A DNA stretch of 64,000 bases, from positions 671,501-735,500 of the forward strand of contig NZ_SKBR01000004.1 of assembly GCF_013450295.1 (NCBI RefSeq), read 5' to 3'. The notes under the pieces were generated by a model. That model was given only the letters and a program-made list of their open reading frames with translations, searched no databases and had not been told where the DNA came from. Every line of letters starts with the position of its first letter. The stretch's first letter is position 1. This stretch comes from Streptomyces sp. AJS327. GTDB taxonomy: Bacteria; Actinomycetota; Actinomycetes; Streptomycetales; Streptomycetaceae. Made by a program: the position numbers and the translations under genes. This document shows, in pieces, positions 1-6,646 of this stretch.

Positions 1-2
1 AC

Positions 3-287
3 CACGCGCTCTTCCGTGAGTCGAAGTTCTACGGCGTCGTGTTCCAGGACGTTCCTCTGCATGGCGCGGACTTCCAGAAGTCCGGACTGCACAACGTGCG
101 ATTCGTGAACTGCGACCTGAGCGGAGCGCAGTTCGCCCATCTGAAGCCCGGCGCCGTGCGCTTCGAGAGCTGCACGCTGGTCGACGTCGGAGGCGCAGCA
201 GCACTCGCGGGCGTCACGGTACAGGGCCCGGGATCGATGGAGTTGGCCCTGAGCCTCGCACGTGAAGCAGGAATCGTCTTCGAGTAG
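3..287 (+). CDS. Pentapeptide-repeat protein, C-terminal part (5' end outside window)
   Basis: The reading frame is open from the left edge, so the start lies outside the window and only the last ~94 residues are seen. The visible part has the five-residue periodicity of pentapeptide repeats: F or L residues every fifth position with small or polar residues between (for example ADFQK, VRFVN, CDLSG, AQFAH, VRFES). Such proteins fold as right-handed quadrilateral beta-helices. Roles in the family vary (DNA mimicry, resistance, unknown), so no function is assigned. The last ~30 residues leave the repeat and form a cap. It is convergent with the HExxH gene, with about 20 bases between the two stops. 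Confidence 0.75.
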   Translation, partial: HALFRESKFYGVVFQDVPLHGADFQKSGLHNVRFVNCDLSGAQFAHLKPGAVRFESCTLVDVGGAAALAGVTVQGPGSMELALSLAREAGIVFE

Positions 288-306
288 ACGGTCAGGGCGA
301 CCGCGA

Positions 307-1221
307 TCAGCCCAATGACGGTGCGTAGCGCGCCATCTCCTCATCGGTGATGCTCTGCTCGACGAGTCGAAAGTCGACTGTCTTGCCGAAACGTGCCAAC
401 TCATCGAGCAGCATCGCTCCGTAGGGGGTGAAGAACTCGCGTCGATTCTCCAGGGATTCACACGCGTCGCCCAGGGACTGTGTGTACAGGTCCACCAGGT
501 CTCTCTTCCCGCAGACGCGCTCCATGAACATCAGCGGCACCGCCACGATCGCTGCATGGAACGCCTTGTCCAGCGGGCGCATCTGGCCGATCTTAACGGC
601 CGACAGTGCGCGGTGCCGCTCGTCTTCCAGCTCGGCACTCGTCTTGGTGAAGGTGCCGTACACCATGTCCAGGATGAACAAGGCGAGATGCAGACTCTCG
701 TGCACCAGACACATGGCGTAGTCCAGAATCTCCCATGGGGTCTGGGAAACCTGCTCACCCGTCGCCGGGTCGGTGGTCTCCCGCTCCTTGCGAGGGCTCA
801 TGATGACCACGCCGGGCATCTGGGAAGCGCTTCCACCACCATCCGCTCCGGAGTCGAGGACGACCAGGTCAGTAACCAGAAGGTCGACCATGTACCGAAG
901 GCCCGGGTGAATGTCCTGAATGAGTTGGAGCGCAGCGTCGACGTTTGCGACCCAGGCCCTCCGAGTCGTGCTGTTCGAAGTGGAGGAACCTTCGAGGATG
1001 TGCTGGAAGATCCCCTGGCTACGGCAGTACTCCGCCCATTCGCCGTCTTCGTAAGTGATGTTGATGCCTTCGCCGCGCACTCCGAGGCCGACGGGACGAA
1101 GGCCACTGATCGTGGAGCGGTAAGCCGCTGGTAGTTCTTCTAATGTGGGTACGTTTCCGCCTCGGGCGCGGATCAATCGACCAACGCTGGCGACCAGATG
1201 GCCGTTGTTGAGGAAATGCAT
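307..1221 (-). CDS. HExxH-motif protein, candidate aKG-HExxH-type peptide hydroxylase
   Basis: A 304-residue protein with a clear HESLH (HExxH) motif at residues 174-178 and a following MRPLDKAFH stretch whose His222 sits where the family of HEXXH peptide-modification proteins has a conserved RPL..xxHG segment. In that family some members are iron/2-oxoglutarate peptide beta-hydroxylases of RiPP pathways; others are only predicted. Both the metal site and the role here are inferred. The start at 1221 is chosen because AAGGAGG lies 7-8 bases upstream; the frame is open further upstream but without a ribosome site. It lies 102 bases downstream of the 56-residue peptide gene on the same strand, separated by a strong hairpin. 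No signal peptide or membrane segment is visible. An ordinary zinc metallopeptidase is the main alternative. Confidence 0.7.
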   Translation of the reverse strand: MHFLNNGHLVASVGRLIRARGGNVPTLEELPAAYRSTISGLRPVGLGVRGEGINITYEDGEWAEYCRSQGIFQHILEGSSTSNSTTRRAWVANVDAALQLIQDIHPGLRYMVDLLVTDLVVLDSGADGGGSASQMPGVVIMSPRKERETTDPATGEQVSQTPWEILDYAMCLVHESLHLALFILDMVYGTFTKTSAELEDERHRALSAVKIGQMRPLDKAFHAAIVAVPLMFMERVCGKRDLVDLYTQSLGDACESLENRREFFTPYGAMLLDELARFGKTVDFRLVEQSITDEEMARYAPSLG

Positions 1222-1250
1222 CTGATTCCTCCTTGAGTGGTCGCTGGTGC

Positions 1251-1288
1251 GTGTGCCCGGAGCGGTGGACACCAGACTCCGGGCACAC
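1251..1288 (-). terminator. Strong hairpin between peptide gene and HExxH gene (attenuator-like)
   Basis: Two 12-base arms (1251-1262 and 1277-1288) are perfect reverse complements around a 14-base loop, and the loop itself holds GGTG/CACC. No U-tract follows in either direction. It sits between the peptide gene and the enzyme gene, where partial termination or RNA protection would give more precursor message than enzyme message. Confidence 0.6.
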
Positions 1289-1323
1289 GGGGCATCAAGG
1301 CGCAACCTGCGCCACGAGGAGGT

Positions 1324-1494
1324 TCACGAGGTCGTCCAGCCGCCCATCATGCAGGAGTTGGCTTCGGCGAGAGACGCCTGGACATTGCTGGACACTGCTT
1401 CCTGCTGCGTCATTGCGTCACTCTTGACACTTTTCAGTGCTGCGGCTAGATCCTTGTGATCGACAACTGCCCTCGCAGTGACCCACTGTGCCAT
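1324..1494 (-). CDS. Small peptide, candidate RiPP precursor (56 aa)
   Basis: The start at 1494 is set by a strong GGAAGGAG sequence 8-9 bases upstream; the frame runs open to 1680 but without a ribosome site or protein-like content. The product is 56 residues: a helix-prone charged first part (residues 1-45, with AAALKSVKSD and QASLAEAN) followed by a short tail SCMMGGWTTS rich in Cys, Met, Gly, Trp and Thr/Ser. That is the shape of a leader plus a C-terminal core. It precedes the HExxH gene in the same orientation. It does not end in the FxSxx pattern of the FxsB-linked cyclophane peptides, so it would be a different class. Secretion, cleavage site and modification are unknown. Confidence 0.6.
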   Translation of the reverse strand: MAQWVTARAVVDHKDLAAALKSVKSDAMTQQEAVSSNVQASLAEANSCMMGGWTTS

Positions 1495-1592
1495 GACCTT
1501 CTCCTTCCACGGACCCGGAACTGACTTTCCTCGGACGTGGAAACGACGACTCTCAATCTCCAGCGCCCTGTAGGTGGTTACTTTACCTGCGA

Positions 1593-1620
1593 GGTTTACT
1601 GGTGAAACCAGGAAGGTCAA
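1593..1620 (-). promoter_or_regulatory. Possible promoter of the peptide gene
   Basis: On the minus strand a TTGACC hexamer (1620-1615) is followed 16 bases later by TAAACC (1598-1593), about 100 bases upstream of the peptide start. The -35 is good for a vegetative sigma factor; the -10 lacks the final T. Confidence 0.35.
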
Positions 1621-1793
1621 GGATTCTCGAAATGGAATATGCGGGTGGCTGCTACTTGTTTTCAGGCATGCTAAATCCAAGGAGCGGCGCTGTATTTACC
1701 CGAGAATGAGCGAAGATCTCTGCCGAGCTGAGGTCCGTCCCGAGACCGGCTTCTCATGTGGGGTCTGCGGAGTCAGTGCGGCCGTGATGTTCC

Positions 1794-2288
1794 TCAGCTG
1801 AGGTGTTGGGGAGTACCGGAGAGGTAGGCGGTGCGGTGGCTGTGGAGGGTGTTGCGGACGGCGGTTCGGACGCGGGTGAGTTGGTGGGGTGCGAGGTAGT
1901 GGTGGAGGTTGTCGAGGGGGACGAACTGGTGGTCGCTGAGTTCGTGTGGGGGGAGGGTGAGGGTGGTGTTGGGGGGTAGTTGGCCGCCGTCGAAGACGAA
2001 GTTGTAGCCCTCGCGGTGGGGTGGGTTGGCGGGCATGTGGTGGACGGTGAGGAGGTCGCCGGGTTCGATGTGGTGGCCGAGTTCTTCGAGGAGTTCGCGG
2101 CGGAAGGTGTCGTGGAGGTCTTCGTCGGGTTGTGCGCAGCCGCCGGGTAGTCCCCAGGGGTGTGGGTCGCCCTGTTGTTTCCGGTAGATCTTCTCCACGA
2201 GCAGGATGTGGCCTGCTGGGTTGGTGATGAGGGCGAGGGCGCCGAGGCGGCGGCCGGGTGGGTGGGTGAAGTCGTACTCGGTGTGCAT
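1794..2288 (-). CDS. Nudix hydrolase
   Basis: A 164-residue protein with a complete Nudix box, G-x5-E-x7-R-E-L-x-E-E-L-G, near residues 49-71. Nudix enzymes hydrolyse nucleoside diphosphates linked to another group; the paired glutamates of REL-LEELG bind the metals. The substrate cannot be read from the sequence. The C-terminal half is rich in His and Pro, as is the gene just upstream. It is the last gene of a minus-strand run of small genes (79-, 181-, 36- and 150-residue products), with 27 bases between it and the 150-residue gene. A 12-base perfect palindrome (CCTCAGCTGAGG, 1793-1804) overlaps its stop. Confidence 0.85.
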   Translation of the reverse strand: MHTEYDFTHPPGRRLGALALITNPAGHILLVEKIYRKQQGDPHPWGLPGGCAQPDEDLHDTFRRELLEELGHHIEPGDLLTVHHMPANPPHREGYNFVFDGGQLPPNTTLTLPPHELSDHQFVPLDNLHHYLAPHQLTRVRTAVRNTLHSHRTAYLSGTPQHLS

Positions 2289-2315
2289 GGGTTGGGTACC
2301 TGTTCCTGGGGTGGG

Positions 2316-2768
2316 TCAGCGTGTGGGTGGGGTGGGTTGGTTTTGAACGTGGTTGTGGTGTGGGTGTGTTGGGTGGCTGGTGGGGGTGTCGGTGCGGGGT
2401 GGTGGGGTGGTGGTGGCTGGGGTGCAGTGGGTGGGTATGTGGGTTGCGGGTTTGGGTGTGGTGGGTTTGTGGGTGGTGGGGTGTTGGCAGGCGGCGAGGG
2501 CGATGCCGAGGGTGAGCAGGGCGGTGATGGAGGTCAGTGCCACCGCGAGGATGGGTCGGTCCAGTTCCGGTGGGCATCGGTACCCGTCCGCCGGGTCACC
2601 GGTCGGATCGTCCGCCAGATCGTGCGCGATTCTTGTGTGGCCCCACGGGGCGTATCCCGTCGTGGAGTTGGTCTGCGCTGCCACTCCGTACGGGCACGGG
2701 TGCGGGTGTGGTGGTGGGCCGGGTCTGTTGCGTTCTCTGGTCCGGGTGGGTGTTGGGGGTTGGGGCAT
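2316..2768 (-). CDS. Hypothetical small membrane protein with His/Pro/Thr-rich tail
   Basis: A 150-residue frame. Residues ~73-95 form one convincing hydrophobic helix (ILAVALTSITALLTLGIALAAC) ended by a Cys; the segment before it is acidic and polar. The N-terminal ~28 residues are Pro/Arg-rich and may not be translated; a GTG at 2684 is an alternative start, but neither start has a good ribosome site. The C-terminal ~50 residues are almost only Pro, Thr, His and Lys, giving the DNA a strong G/T bias on the plus strand. It lies between the 36-residue Cys/His protein and the Nudix gene. Not recognised. Confidence 0.45.
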   Translation of the reverse strand: MPQPPTPTRTRERNRPGPPPHPHPCPYGVAAQTNSTTGYAPWGHTRIAHDLADDPTGDPADGYRCPPELDRPILAVALTSITALLTLGIALAACQHPTTHKPTTPKPATHIPTHCTPATTTPPPRTDTPTSHPTHPHHNHVQNQPTPPTR

Positions 2769-2803
2769 GGCCCACGTACCGTTCGTGTGGGGGTGGTTGG
2801 GGC

Positions 2804-2914
2804 TCAGAGGTAGAGCTGGCGGCCGCAGGTGCCGCAGTGGGTCTTGCCTTCGCGGGTGACGGTGGTGGGGTGGTCGCAGCGCGTGGTGGTGCGGTGGTCA
2901 CATGTCTGGTTCAC
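2804..2914 (-). CDS. 36-residue Cys/His-rich peptide, zinc-ribbon-like
   Basis: This gene begins with GTG at 2914 and ends with TGA at 2804. The product has CDH near residues 5-7, CDH near residues 13-15, and a CGTCGRQLYL ending, so two Cys-x-His pairs plus a CxxC knuckle that could bind zinc. The start overlaps the end of the upstream 181-residue gene by 17 bases, which points to translational coupling. Very short Cys-rich proteins ending in CGxQLY are, from memory, frequent in Streptomyces genomes but have no known role. Confidence 0.6.
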   Translation of the reverse strand: MNQTCDHRTTTRCDHPTTVTREGKTHCGTCGRQLYL

Positions 2915-3443
2915 GGCACCTCCCCGGGCACCACAACGGGCTGTGTCCCAGCGGTGAGTTCGAGCCCGGCTCCTGACCTCGTGCTCGTGGTGCGGGTTGT
3001 GGCTGGCTGCCTGTCGGTGGTGGGGTCTTCGGCGGGGTGGGGTGGGGGTTGAGGGGTGTGCGCCAGGGGGCGGTCAACTCGCGGGTGCGCTGGCGTTCCA
3101 GGAAGTTGAGCCGTCGCAGGCAGCGCACGCAGCCGTACAGGGTCAACGGGCCCCAGGGCATGGGCACGGTGCGGAACCCCGTCACGCGTACCTCCTCGCG
3201 ACCGCAGTACAGCCCACACCGCCCAACCCCCCACACACCCCGTCCGGTTGAGTCGTCCTCCTCGGCCAGGTCGAAGCCGTCGGGCTCCCCGAACTCTGCC
3301 CGCGCGTCGGCGTCCGAGGCGGCGGAGGTCAGCACGCACCACAGGTAGACGCTGACCACGCCACCGACGGCGACCGCGTAACCGACCGTCTGTGCCCAGC
3401 CGTTCACCTTCGCCCCCACACCAGTAACCAGCCCGCCACCCAC
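2898..3443 (-). CDS. Hypothetical membrane protein with CxxC motifs
   Basis: A frame of up to 181 residues. Residues ~16-44 are hydrophobic (one membrane helix). After it comes an acidic stretch, then a Cys-rich part with CGLYCG and YGCVRCLRRL, and finally a Pro-rich tail containing CPGRC. The start is uncertain: GTG at 3443 is the longest choice, while GTG at 3407 is preceded by GGGGG at a better distance. The tail overlaps the start of the 36-residue Cys/His gene by 17 bases. It follows the 79-residue gene by 25 bases, so the three are probably co-transcribed. No family recognised. Confidence 0.55.
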   Translation of the reverse strand: MGGGLVTGVGAKVNGWAQTVGYAVAVGGVVSVYLWCVLTSAASDADARAEFGEPDGFDLAEEDDSTGRGVWGVGRCGLYCGREEVRVTGFRTVPMPWGPLTLYGCVRCLRRLNFLERQRTRELTAPWRTPLNPHPTPPKTPPPTGSQPQPAPRARGQEPGSNSPLGHSPLWCPGRCREPDM

Positions 3444-3468
3444 ACGCGCGCCAGCACCCGATAGGCCC

Positions 3469-3708
3469 TCACCGCTGCCTCCCCCACTCGCGGTACCTCC
3501 GCAACAACGCCGTCAACTCCCGCGCCGTCGCCAGATCACACCGCCCCAAATCCACCAACGGCTGCGGCCGTGGCCCCGTACACGACAGCGGGTCCAACCC
3601 CAACGACGGCAACCTCACACCGACGTCCTCCAAGGCGTCGCGTAACTCCCGCCGCACCCGCTCCGCTTCCGGAATGGAGCCCGCTGCGTCGCGTTCACGT
3701 GTCCCCAT
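3469..3708 (-). CDS. Hypothetical small helical protein (79 aa)
   Basis: A 79-residue, mostly charged and helical protein. A GGAGAG sequence lies about 10 bases before the ATG at 3708. Residues ~15-32 and ~62-77 (TARELTALLRRYREWG) are amphipathic helices; the middle has a conserved-looking PSLGLDPLSC...PLVDLGRCDL segment with two Cys. It is the first gene of the minus-strand run that ends with the Nudix hydrolase and is divergent from the XRE regulator at 4036. No function can be given. Confidence 0.65.
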   Translation of the reverse strand: MGTRERDAAGSIPEAERVRRELRDALEDVGVRLPSLGLDPLSCTGPRPQPLVDLGRCDLATARELTALLRRYREWGRQR

Positions 3709-4035
3709 CTCCGCATCACTCTCCTGTATGTGTCTCGGTCATCAGCCCTGAACCAGGGCCTTTCGGGATACTTCGGGGCTCCCATAGAGAACTGGTGGCG
3801 TGCTGCCAGTGAGTGCGCACCATCCAGTGCGGGTTGCCACTGGCTGGCGGTGCAGCCCGACGGGTCGACGCGCTATGGAGTCAAAGGGGCACCCACGGCT
3901 ACGAAGAACATGGTGCGAGTAACGCTGCCACATCGTCAAGCAGTTGTGTGGCAGATTGCCAATCTGCTGCGCGGCGCTCCGTGAAGTGCTGAGATACCCT
4001 CAACGGGCCGAACCAGCAGGGGAGATGGAGGGACT
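3709..4035. other. Divergent intergenic region with a doubtful 84-codon frame (3730-3984, plus strand)
   Basis: The region separates the 79-residue gene from the XRE regulator and must hold both promoters. A plus-strand frame from GTG 3730 to 3984 gives a plausible-looking 84-residue sequence (WW, HWLAV, VTLPHRQAVVWQIANLL), less GC-biased than its neighbours. It has no good ribosome site, and I cannot say whether it is translated. GATACCCT at about 3991-3998 could be a -10 element for the XRE gene, without a clear -35. Confidence 0.3.
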
Positions 4036-4902
4036 ATGGCCGTTCTCAGTAGCGGAAGCCCGCTCGCCGCAAGGCGGAAGCTGGGTGCTGAGCTGCGCAT
4101 ACTCCGCGACAGGCTGGGGCTGACGACGGAAGAGGTCGGCACACACCTCAACTGCCACAACTCCAAGGTCAGCCGCGTTGAACTCGCCAGGCGCATGTGT
4201 ACGCGCAAGGACTTCGCAGCGCTGATGGAGCTCTACGAGGTAGATGAAGAGAAGCGGGCGGAGCTGACCGAACTGGCGACGCGGGCGATGCAGCGCATTC
4301 CGCCGTGGTGGGAGGCTTACGCGGATGTGATCTCCGCCAACTACGCCGAATTCCTTGCCTATGAGGCTGAGGCGGTCCGGTGCTTTGAGTACCAGCCCTT
4401 GCTGATCCCAGGGCTGTTGCAGACCCAGGACTACGCCCGTGCAATCACCGGCCCAGGCTTCGCCGCCCTTGGGCCGGATCAGATCGACAGTCTCACCGAG
4501 GTACGCATGCGCCGCCAAGAGCGGATCGGTGACCGCGCTTCCCTGGCTCTTGACGCCGTCGTGACGGAGGCGGCACTGCGGCTGCAAGTGGGTGGCAGGG
4601 ACGTGATGCGAGCTCAGCTACGGCACTTGGCCTCGATCGCGTCCATGAAGGACATCACCTTCCGGGTCATCCCCTTCAGTGCAGGAGAAAACGGTGCCAG
4701 CACTGGAGCCTTCACGTTGTTCAGCAGTGGGCAGGGTGTCGATCCGGACGTAGTCTTTATGGAGTCGGCGGAGGCTACGACGTTCCGCGACGACGCGCTC
4801 GTGCTGCGACGGCTGAACCGACTGTTCGGCAACTTGGCAACGACCGCGTTGTCCGAGCACGATACTCGCAAGCTGGTCGAACGTATCGAGAAGGAATCGT
4901 GA
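4036..4902 (+). CDS. XRE-family regulator, Scr1/DUF5753 type
   Basis: A 288-residue protein. Residues ~12-65 form an XRE helix-turn-helix (LGAELRILRDRLGLTTEEVG, then a recognition helix with NSKVSRVE). The rest is the DUF5753 (Scr1) ligand or partner domain, seen in YEAEAVRCFEYQPLLIPGLLQTQDYA and the RQERIGDRASLALDAV and RVIPF segments. In Streptomyces such regulators (the WhiJ-like group) work with small DUF397 proteins that act as partners or antagonists. The next gene is exactly such a protein, one base after the stop. The start has GGAGGG just upstream. Confidence 0.9.
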   Translation: MAVLSSGSPLAARRKLGAELRILRDRLGLTTEEVGTHLNCHNSKVSRVELARRMCTRKDFAALMELYEVDEEKRAELTELATRAMQRIPPWWEAYADVISANYAEFLAYEAEAVRCFEYQPLLIPGLLQTQDYARAITGPGFAALGPDQIDSLTEVRMRRQERIGDRASLALDAVVTEAALRLQVGGRDVMRAQLRHLASIASMKDITFRVIPFSAGENGASTGAFTLFSSGQGVDPDVVFMESAEATTFRDDALVLRRLNRLFGNLATTALSEHDTRKLVERIEKES

Positions 4903-4903
4903 G

Positions 4904-5131
4904 ATGAACGAGCTGTCCGACCTGTACGCGGTCAACCTCGCTGAAGTCCCGTGGCGCAAGAGCTCCTACACGGCGAACAACGGCAACTGTGTGGAGGTCG
5001 CCAACGTCCCGGGTGTGGCGGGGTTCGCGGTGCGCGACTCCAAGAACGTGGATATTCCCGCCAGCCGTGTCTCTCAGCAGGCATGGTCCGCGTTCCTTGC
5101 GTCTGTCGCGGACGACACCCTGACGGCGTGA
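4904..5131 (+). CDS. DUF397 protein, partner of the XRE regulator
   Basis: A 75-residue DUF397 protein: the VPWRKSSYTANNGNCVEVAN signature at residues ~16-35 and the VRDSKN and SQQAWSAFLASV segments are all present. DUF397 proteins are the small partners of Scr1-type regulators. Its ATG follows the regulator stop by one base, and its own stop TGA overlaps the next ATG by one base, so the three genes are translationally coupled. Confidence 0.9.
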   Translation: MNELSDLYAVNLAEVPWRKSSYTANNGNCVEVANVPGVAGFAVRDSKNVDIPASRVSQQAWSAFLASVADDTLTA

Positions 5132-5373
5132 TGGCTCACGTCACCGCGAAGGCCGAGCTGTACGAGCTGGACCTCTCTGATGTGACGTGGCTCAGTGCTC
5201 CGGACAGCACTCCGAACGACCGCCTGGAGATCGCCAAGCTACCGGGTGGGGCCGTGGCGCTGCGGAACCCAGCAGATCCAAACGGCACGGTTCTGCGATA
5301 CACCGCCGCTGAGTGGGAGGCATTCACCCTCGGGGTGCGGGACGGCGAGTTCGACCTTCCGTCGGATACGTGA
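5131..5373 (+). CDS. DUF397-like small protein, divergent copy
   Basis: An 80-residue protein starting on the A of the preceding TGA. It keeps the DUF397 layout (VTWLSAP where others have WRKSS, LEIAKLPGGAVALRNPADP where others have VEVA...VAVRDSK, and YTAAEWEAFTLGVRDGEFD at the end) but has lost the Cys and the RKSSYS core. Two DUF397-type genes in a row behind one regulator suggest a duplication followed by drift. It may recognise a different regulator, such as the one that follows. Confidence 0.75.
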   Translation: MAHVTAKAELYELDLSDVTWLSAPDSTPNDRLEIAKLPGGAVALRNPADPNGTVLRYTAAEWEAFTLGVRDGEFDLPSDT

Positions 5374-5390
5374 TCGTAGAGTTGGCAACG

Positions 5391-5421
5391 CCCCTCGTAT
5401 GGCCCCTCGCCGTACGAGGGG
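5391..5421. repeat. Inverted repeat over the start codon of the second XRE gene
   Basis: CCCCTCGTA (5391-5399) and TACGAGGGG (5413-5421) are perfect reverse complements around 13 bases. The left arm ends on the A of the ATG at 5399. As RNA this would hide the start codon; as DNA it could be an operator. No clear ribosome site precedes the ATG, so the transcript may be read by coupling from upstream. Confidence 0.6.
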
Positions 5422-6208
5422 CGACGCGGGTAGGGATCAGGAGGAGGCCGCCGAGCGCCTGGGCTGCCACCGGACGAAGATCAACCGCATCGAGAACGGC
5501 AGGCTCGGTATCTCGTTGGGCGAACTGCGGGACCTGCTGAACTTCTACGGGGTCACCGACGGCGCGCAGGTGGATGAGCTTGTCGAACTCGCCCGTCGCG
5601 GCCGGGAGCCGGGGTGGGTCCGCAGGGCGAGCCTGGCCCGACCCACCTACACCGACTTCATCGGCTACGAGGAGTCGGCGGACTACGTCAGGTCCTACCA
5701 ATCGTCGCTCATCGCTGGACTACTTCAGACCGCCGACTACGCGAGGGCACTACTCGAAGCGGCCCCGTCAACGTTGAGCGACGAGGAGATTGATGCCCTG
5801 ATCACCGCACGTATCGAACGCCAGGAGGTGCTGCGGCGGGAGAACCCACCACGCCTCTGCGTGATCCAGCAGGAGGCGTCGCTTCGGCAACTCGTGGGTG
5901 GTCACGCGGTTATGCGTGAGCAGCTGTCGCATCTACTGGAAACGTCCAGGCAACCCGGCATAGACCTCCAGGTGATCCCGGATGGCGCGGGCGCCCACGC
6001 CGGACTGTTCGGCTCGTTCGTGATGTTCGGTTTCCCCAACCCGGCGTTCTCGGACGTCGTGTGCGTGGAGCACCGGACAGGAACGCTCTACATGGAGACG
6101 CCAGAGGAGACGGCGGAATATACGCTGATCTTCGATTCGCTCAGGTCCATCGCCTTGAGCCCATCCCAGAGCACCGACCTGATTACGGAAGTACTGCACA
6201 GCCTGTAG
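5399..6208 (+). CDS. XRE-family regulator, Scr1/DUF5753 type, with a shortened N-terminus
   Basis: A 269-residue protein from the ATG at 5399. The DUF5753 domain is complete (YEESADYVRSYQSSLIAGLLQTADYARALL, RIERQEVL, LQVIPDGAGAHAG). The DNA-binding domain is not: the recognition part (QEEAAERLGCHRTKINRIENG) is there, but the usual first helix and its lead-in are replaced by a short Arg/Gly-rich stretch of about 14 residues. Either the gene has lost part of the HTH, or the true start is a non-standard codon further upstream in the same open frame. It follows the DUF397-like gene by 25 bases and is followed by another DUF397 gene. Confidence 0.8.
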   Translation: MAPRRTRGDAGRDQEEAAERLGCHRTKINRIENGRLGISLGELRDLLNFYGVTDGAQVDELVELARRGREPGWVRRASLARPTYTDFIGYEESADYVRSYQSSLIAGLLQTADYARALLEAAPSTLSDEEIDALITARIERQEVLRRENPPRLCVIQQEASLRQLVGGHAVMREQLSHLLETSRQPGIDLQVIPDGAGAHAGLFGSFVMFGFPNPAFSDVVCVEHRTGTLYMETPEETAEYTLIFDSLRSIALSPSQSTDLITEVLHSL

Positions 6209-6236
6209 TGGTGACGAAGTGAGAGGTAGCGACGAG

Positions 6237-6437
6237 ATGTTCACCCCCGACCTTGAGAGCGCCGTCTGGCGCAAGAGTAGCTACAGCGGCCAGGGCGGCG
6301 ACTGCGTCGAGGTGGCGTATGCCCTCGGCGGGGCCGTTCCGGTCCGTGACAGCAAGCAGCCGTCCCCGGTCATGCTGGTGAGCGAGGTCTCCTGGGCCAG
6401 TTTCCTCAGCGACCTGCGGGATCCCGCAACTCGGTGA
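6237..6437 (+). CDS. DUF397 protein
   Basis: A 66-residue DUF397 protein with AVWRKSSYSGQGGDCVEVAY, VPVRDSKQPSP and SWASFLSDL. The ATG at 6237 is preferred, with GAGAGG ten bases upstream; a GTG at 6219 would add six residues. It is the partner of the shortened Scr1-type regulator just upstream, completing a second regulator/DUF397 pair in 2.4 kb. Confidence 0.88.
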   Translation: MFTPDLESAVWRKSSYSGQGGDCVEVAYALGGAVPVRDSKQPSPVMLVSEVSWASFLSDLRDPATR

Positions 6438-6465
6438 CGCTGCCCGGTCGTTCCTCACCGGCTGA

Positions 6466-6543
6466 TCAGTGTGGCGTGAACTCCTCGTACAACGTGCGGT
6501 AGTCGTCTCCTGGCCTCGCCCAACGCTTGGTGAACAACGGCCA
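6466..6543 (-). pseudogene. Fragment resembling the C-terminus of a lost gene
   Basis: On the minus strand the frame read from 6543 to the TGA at 6468-6466 gives WPLFTKRWARPGDDYRTLYE followed by EFTPH, which looks like a genuine protein end rich in aromatic and acidic residues. Upstream the same frame turns into low-quality Arg/Gly-rich sequence with no start codon or ribosome site. It is probably the remnant of a deleted gene next to the XRE/DUF397 cluster. The family is not recognised. Confidence 0.35.
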
Positions 6544-6646
6544 CCCATGTCCACGTAGCCGCCGCCCGCTCGTCCCATCGCCCGCCCGTCCCCGGGTTGG
6601 CGGCGAACGGGCGGGCGGCTGGGGGAGGTTGGGGCGGTGGGGGCGG

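Noticed and set aside
1495..1680. Upstream extension of the 56-residue peptide frame to 118 residues
   Set aside because: No ribosome site at 1680, poor codon use, and a promoter-like sequence lies inside; the ATG at 1494 has a strong site.
2330..2480. G/T-rich strand considered as a G-quadruplex or replication element
   Set aside because: It is explained by the His/Pro/Thr-rich tail encoded on the minus strand; G-runs are short and irregular.
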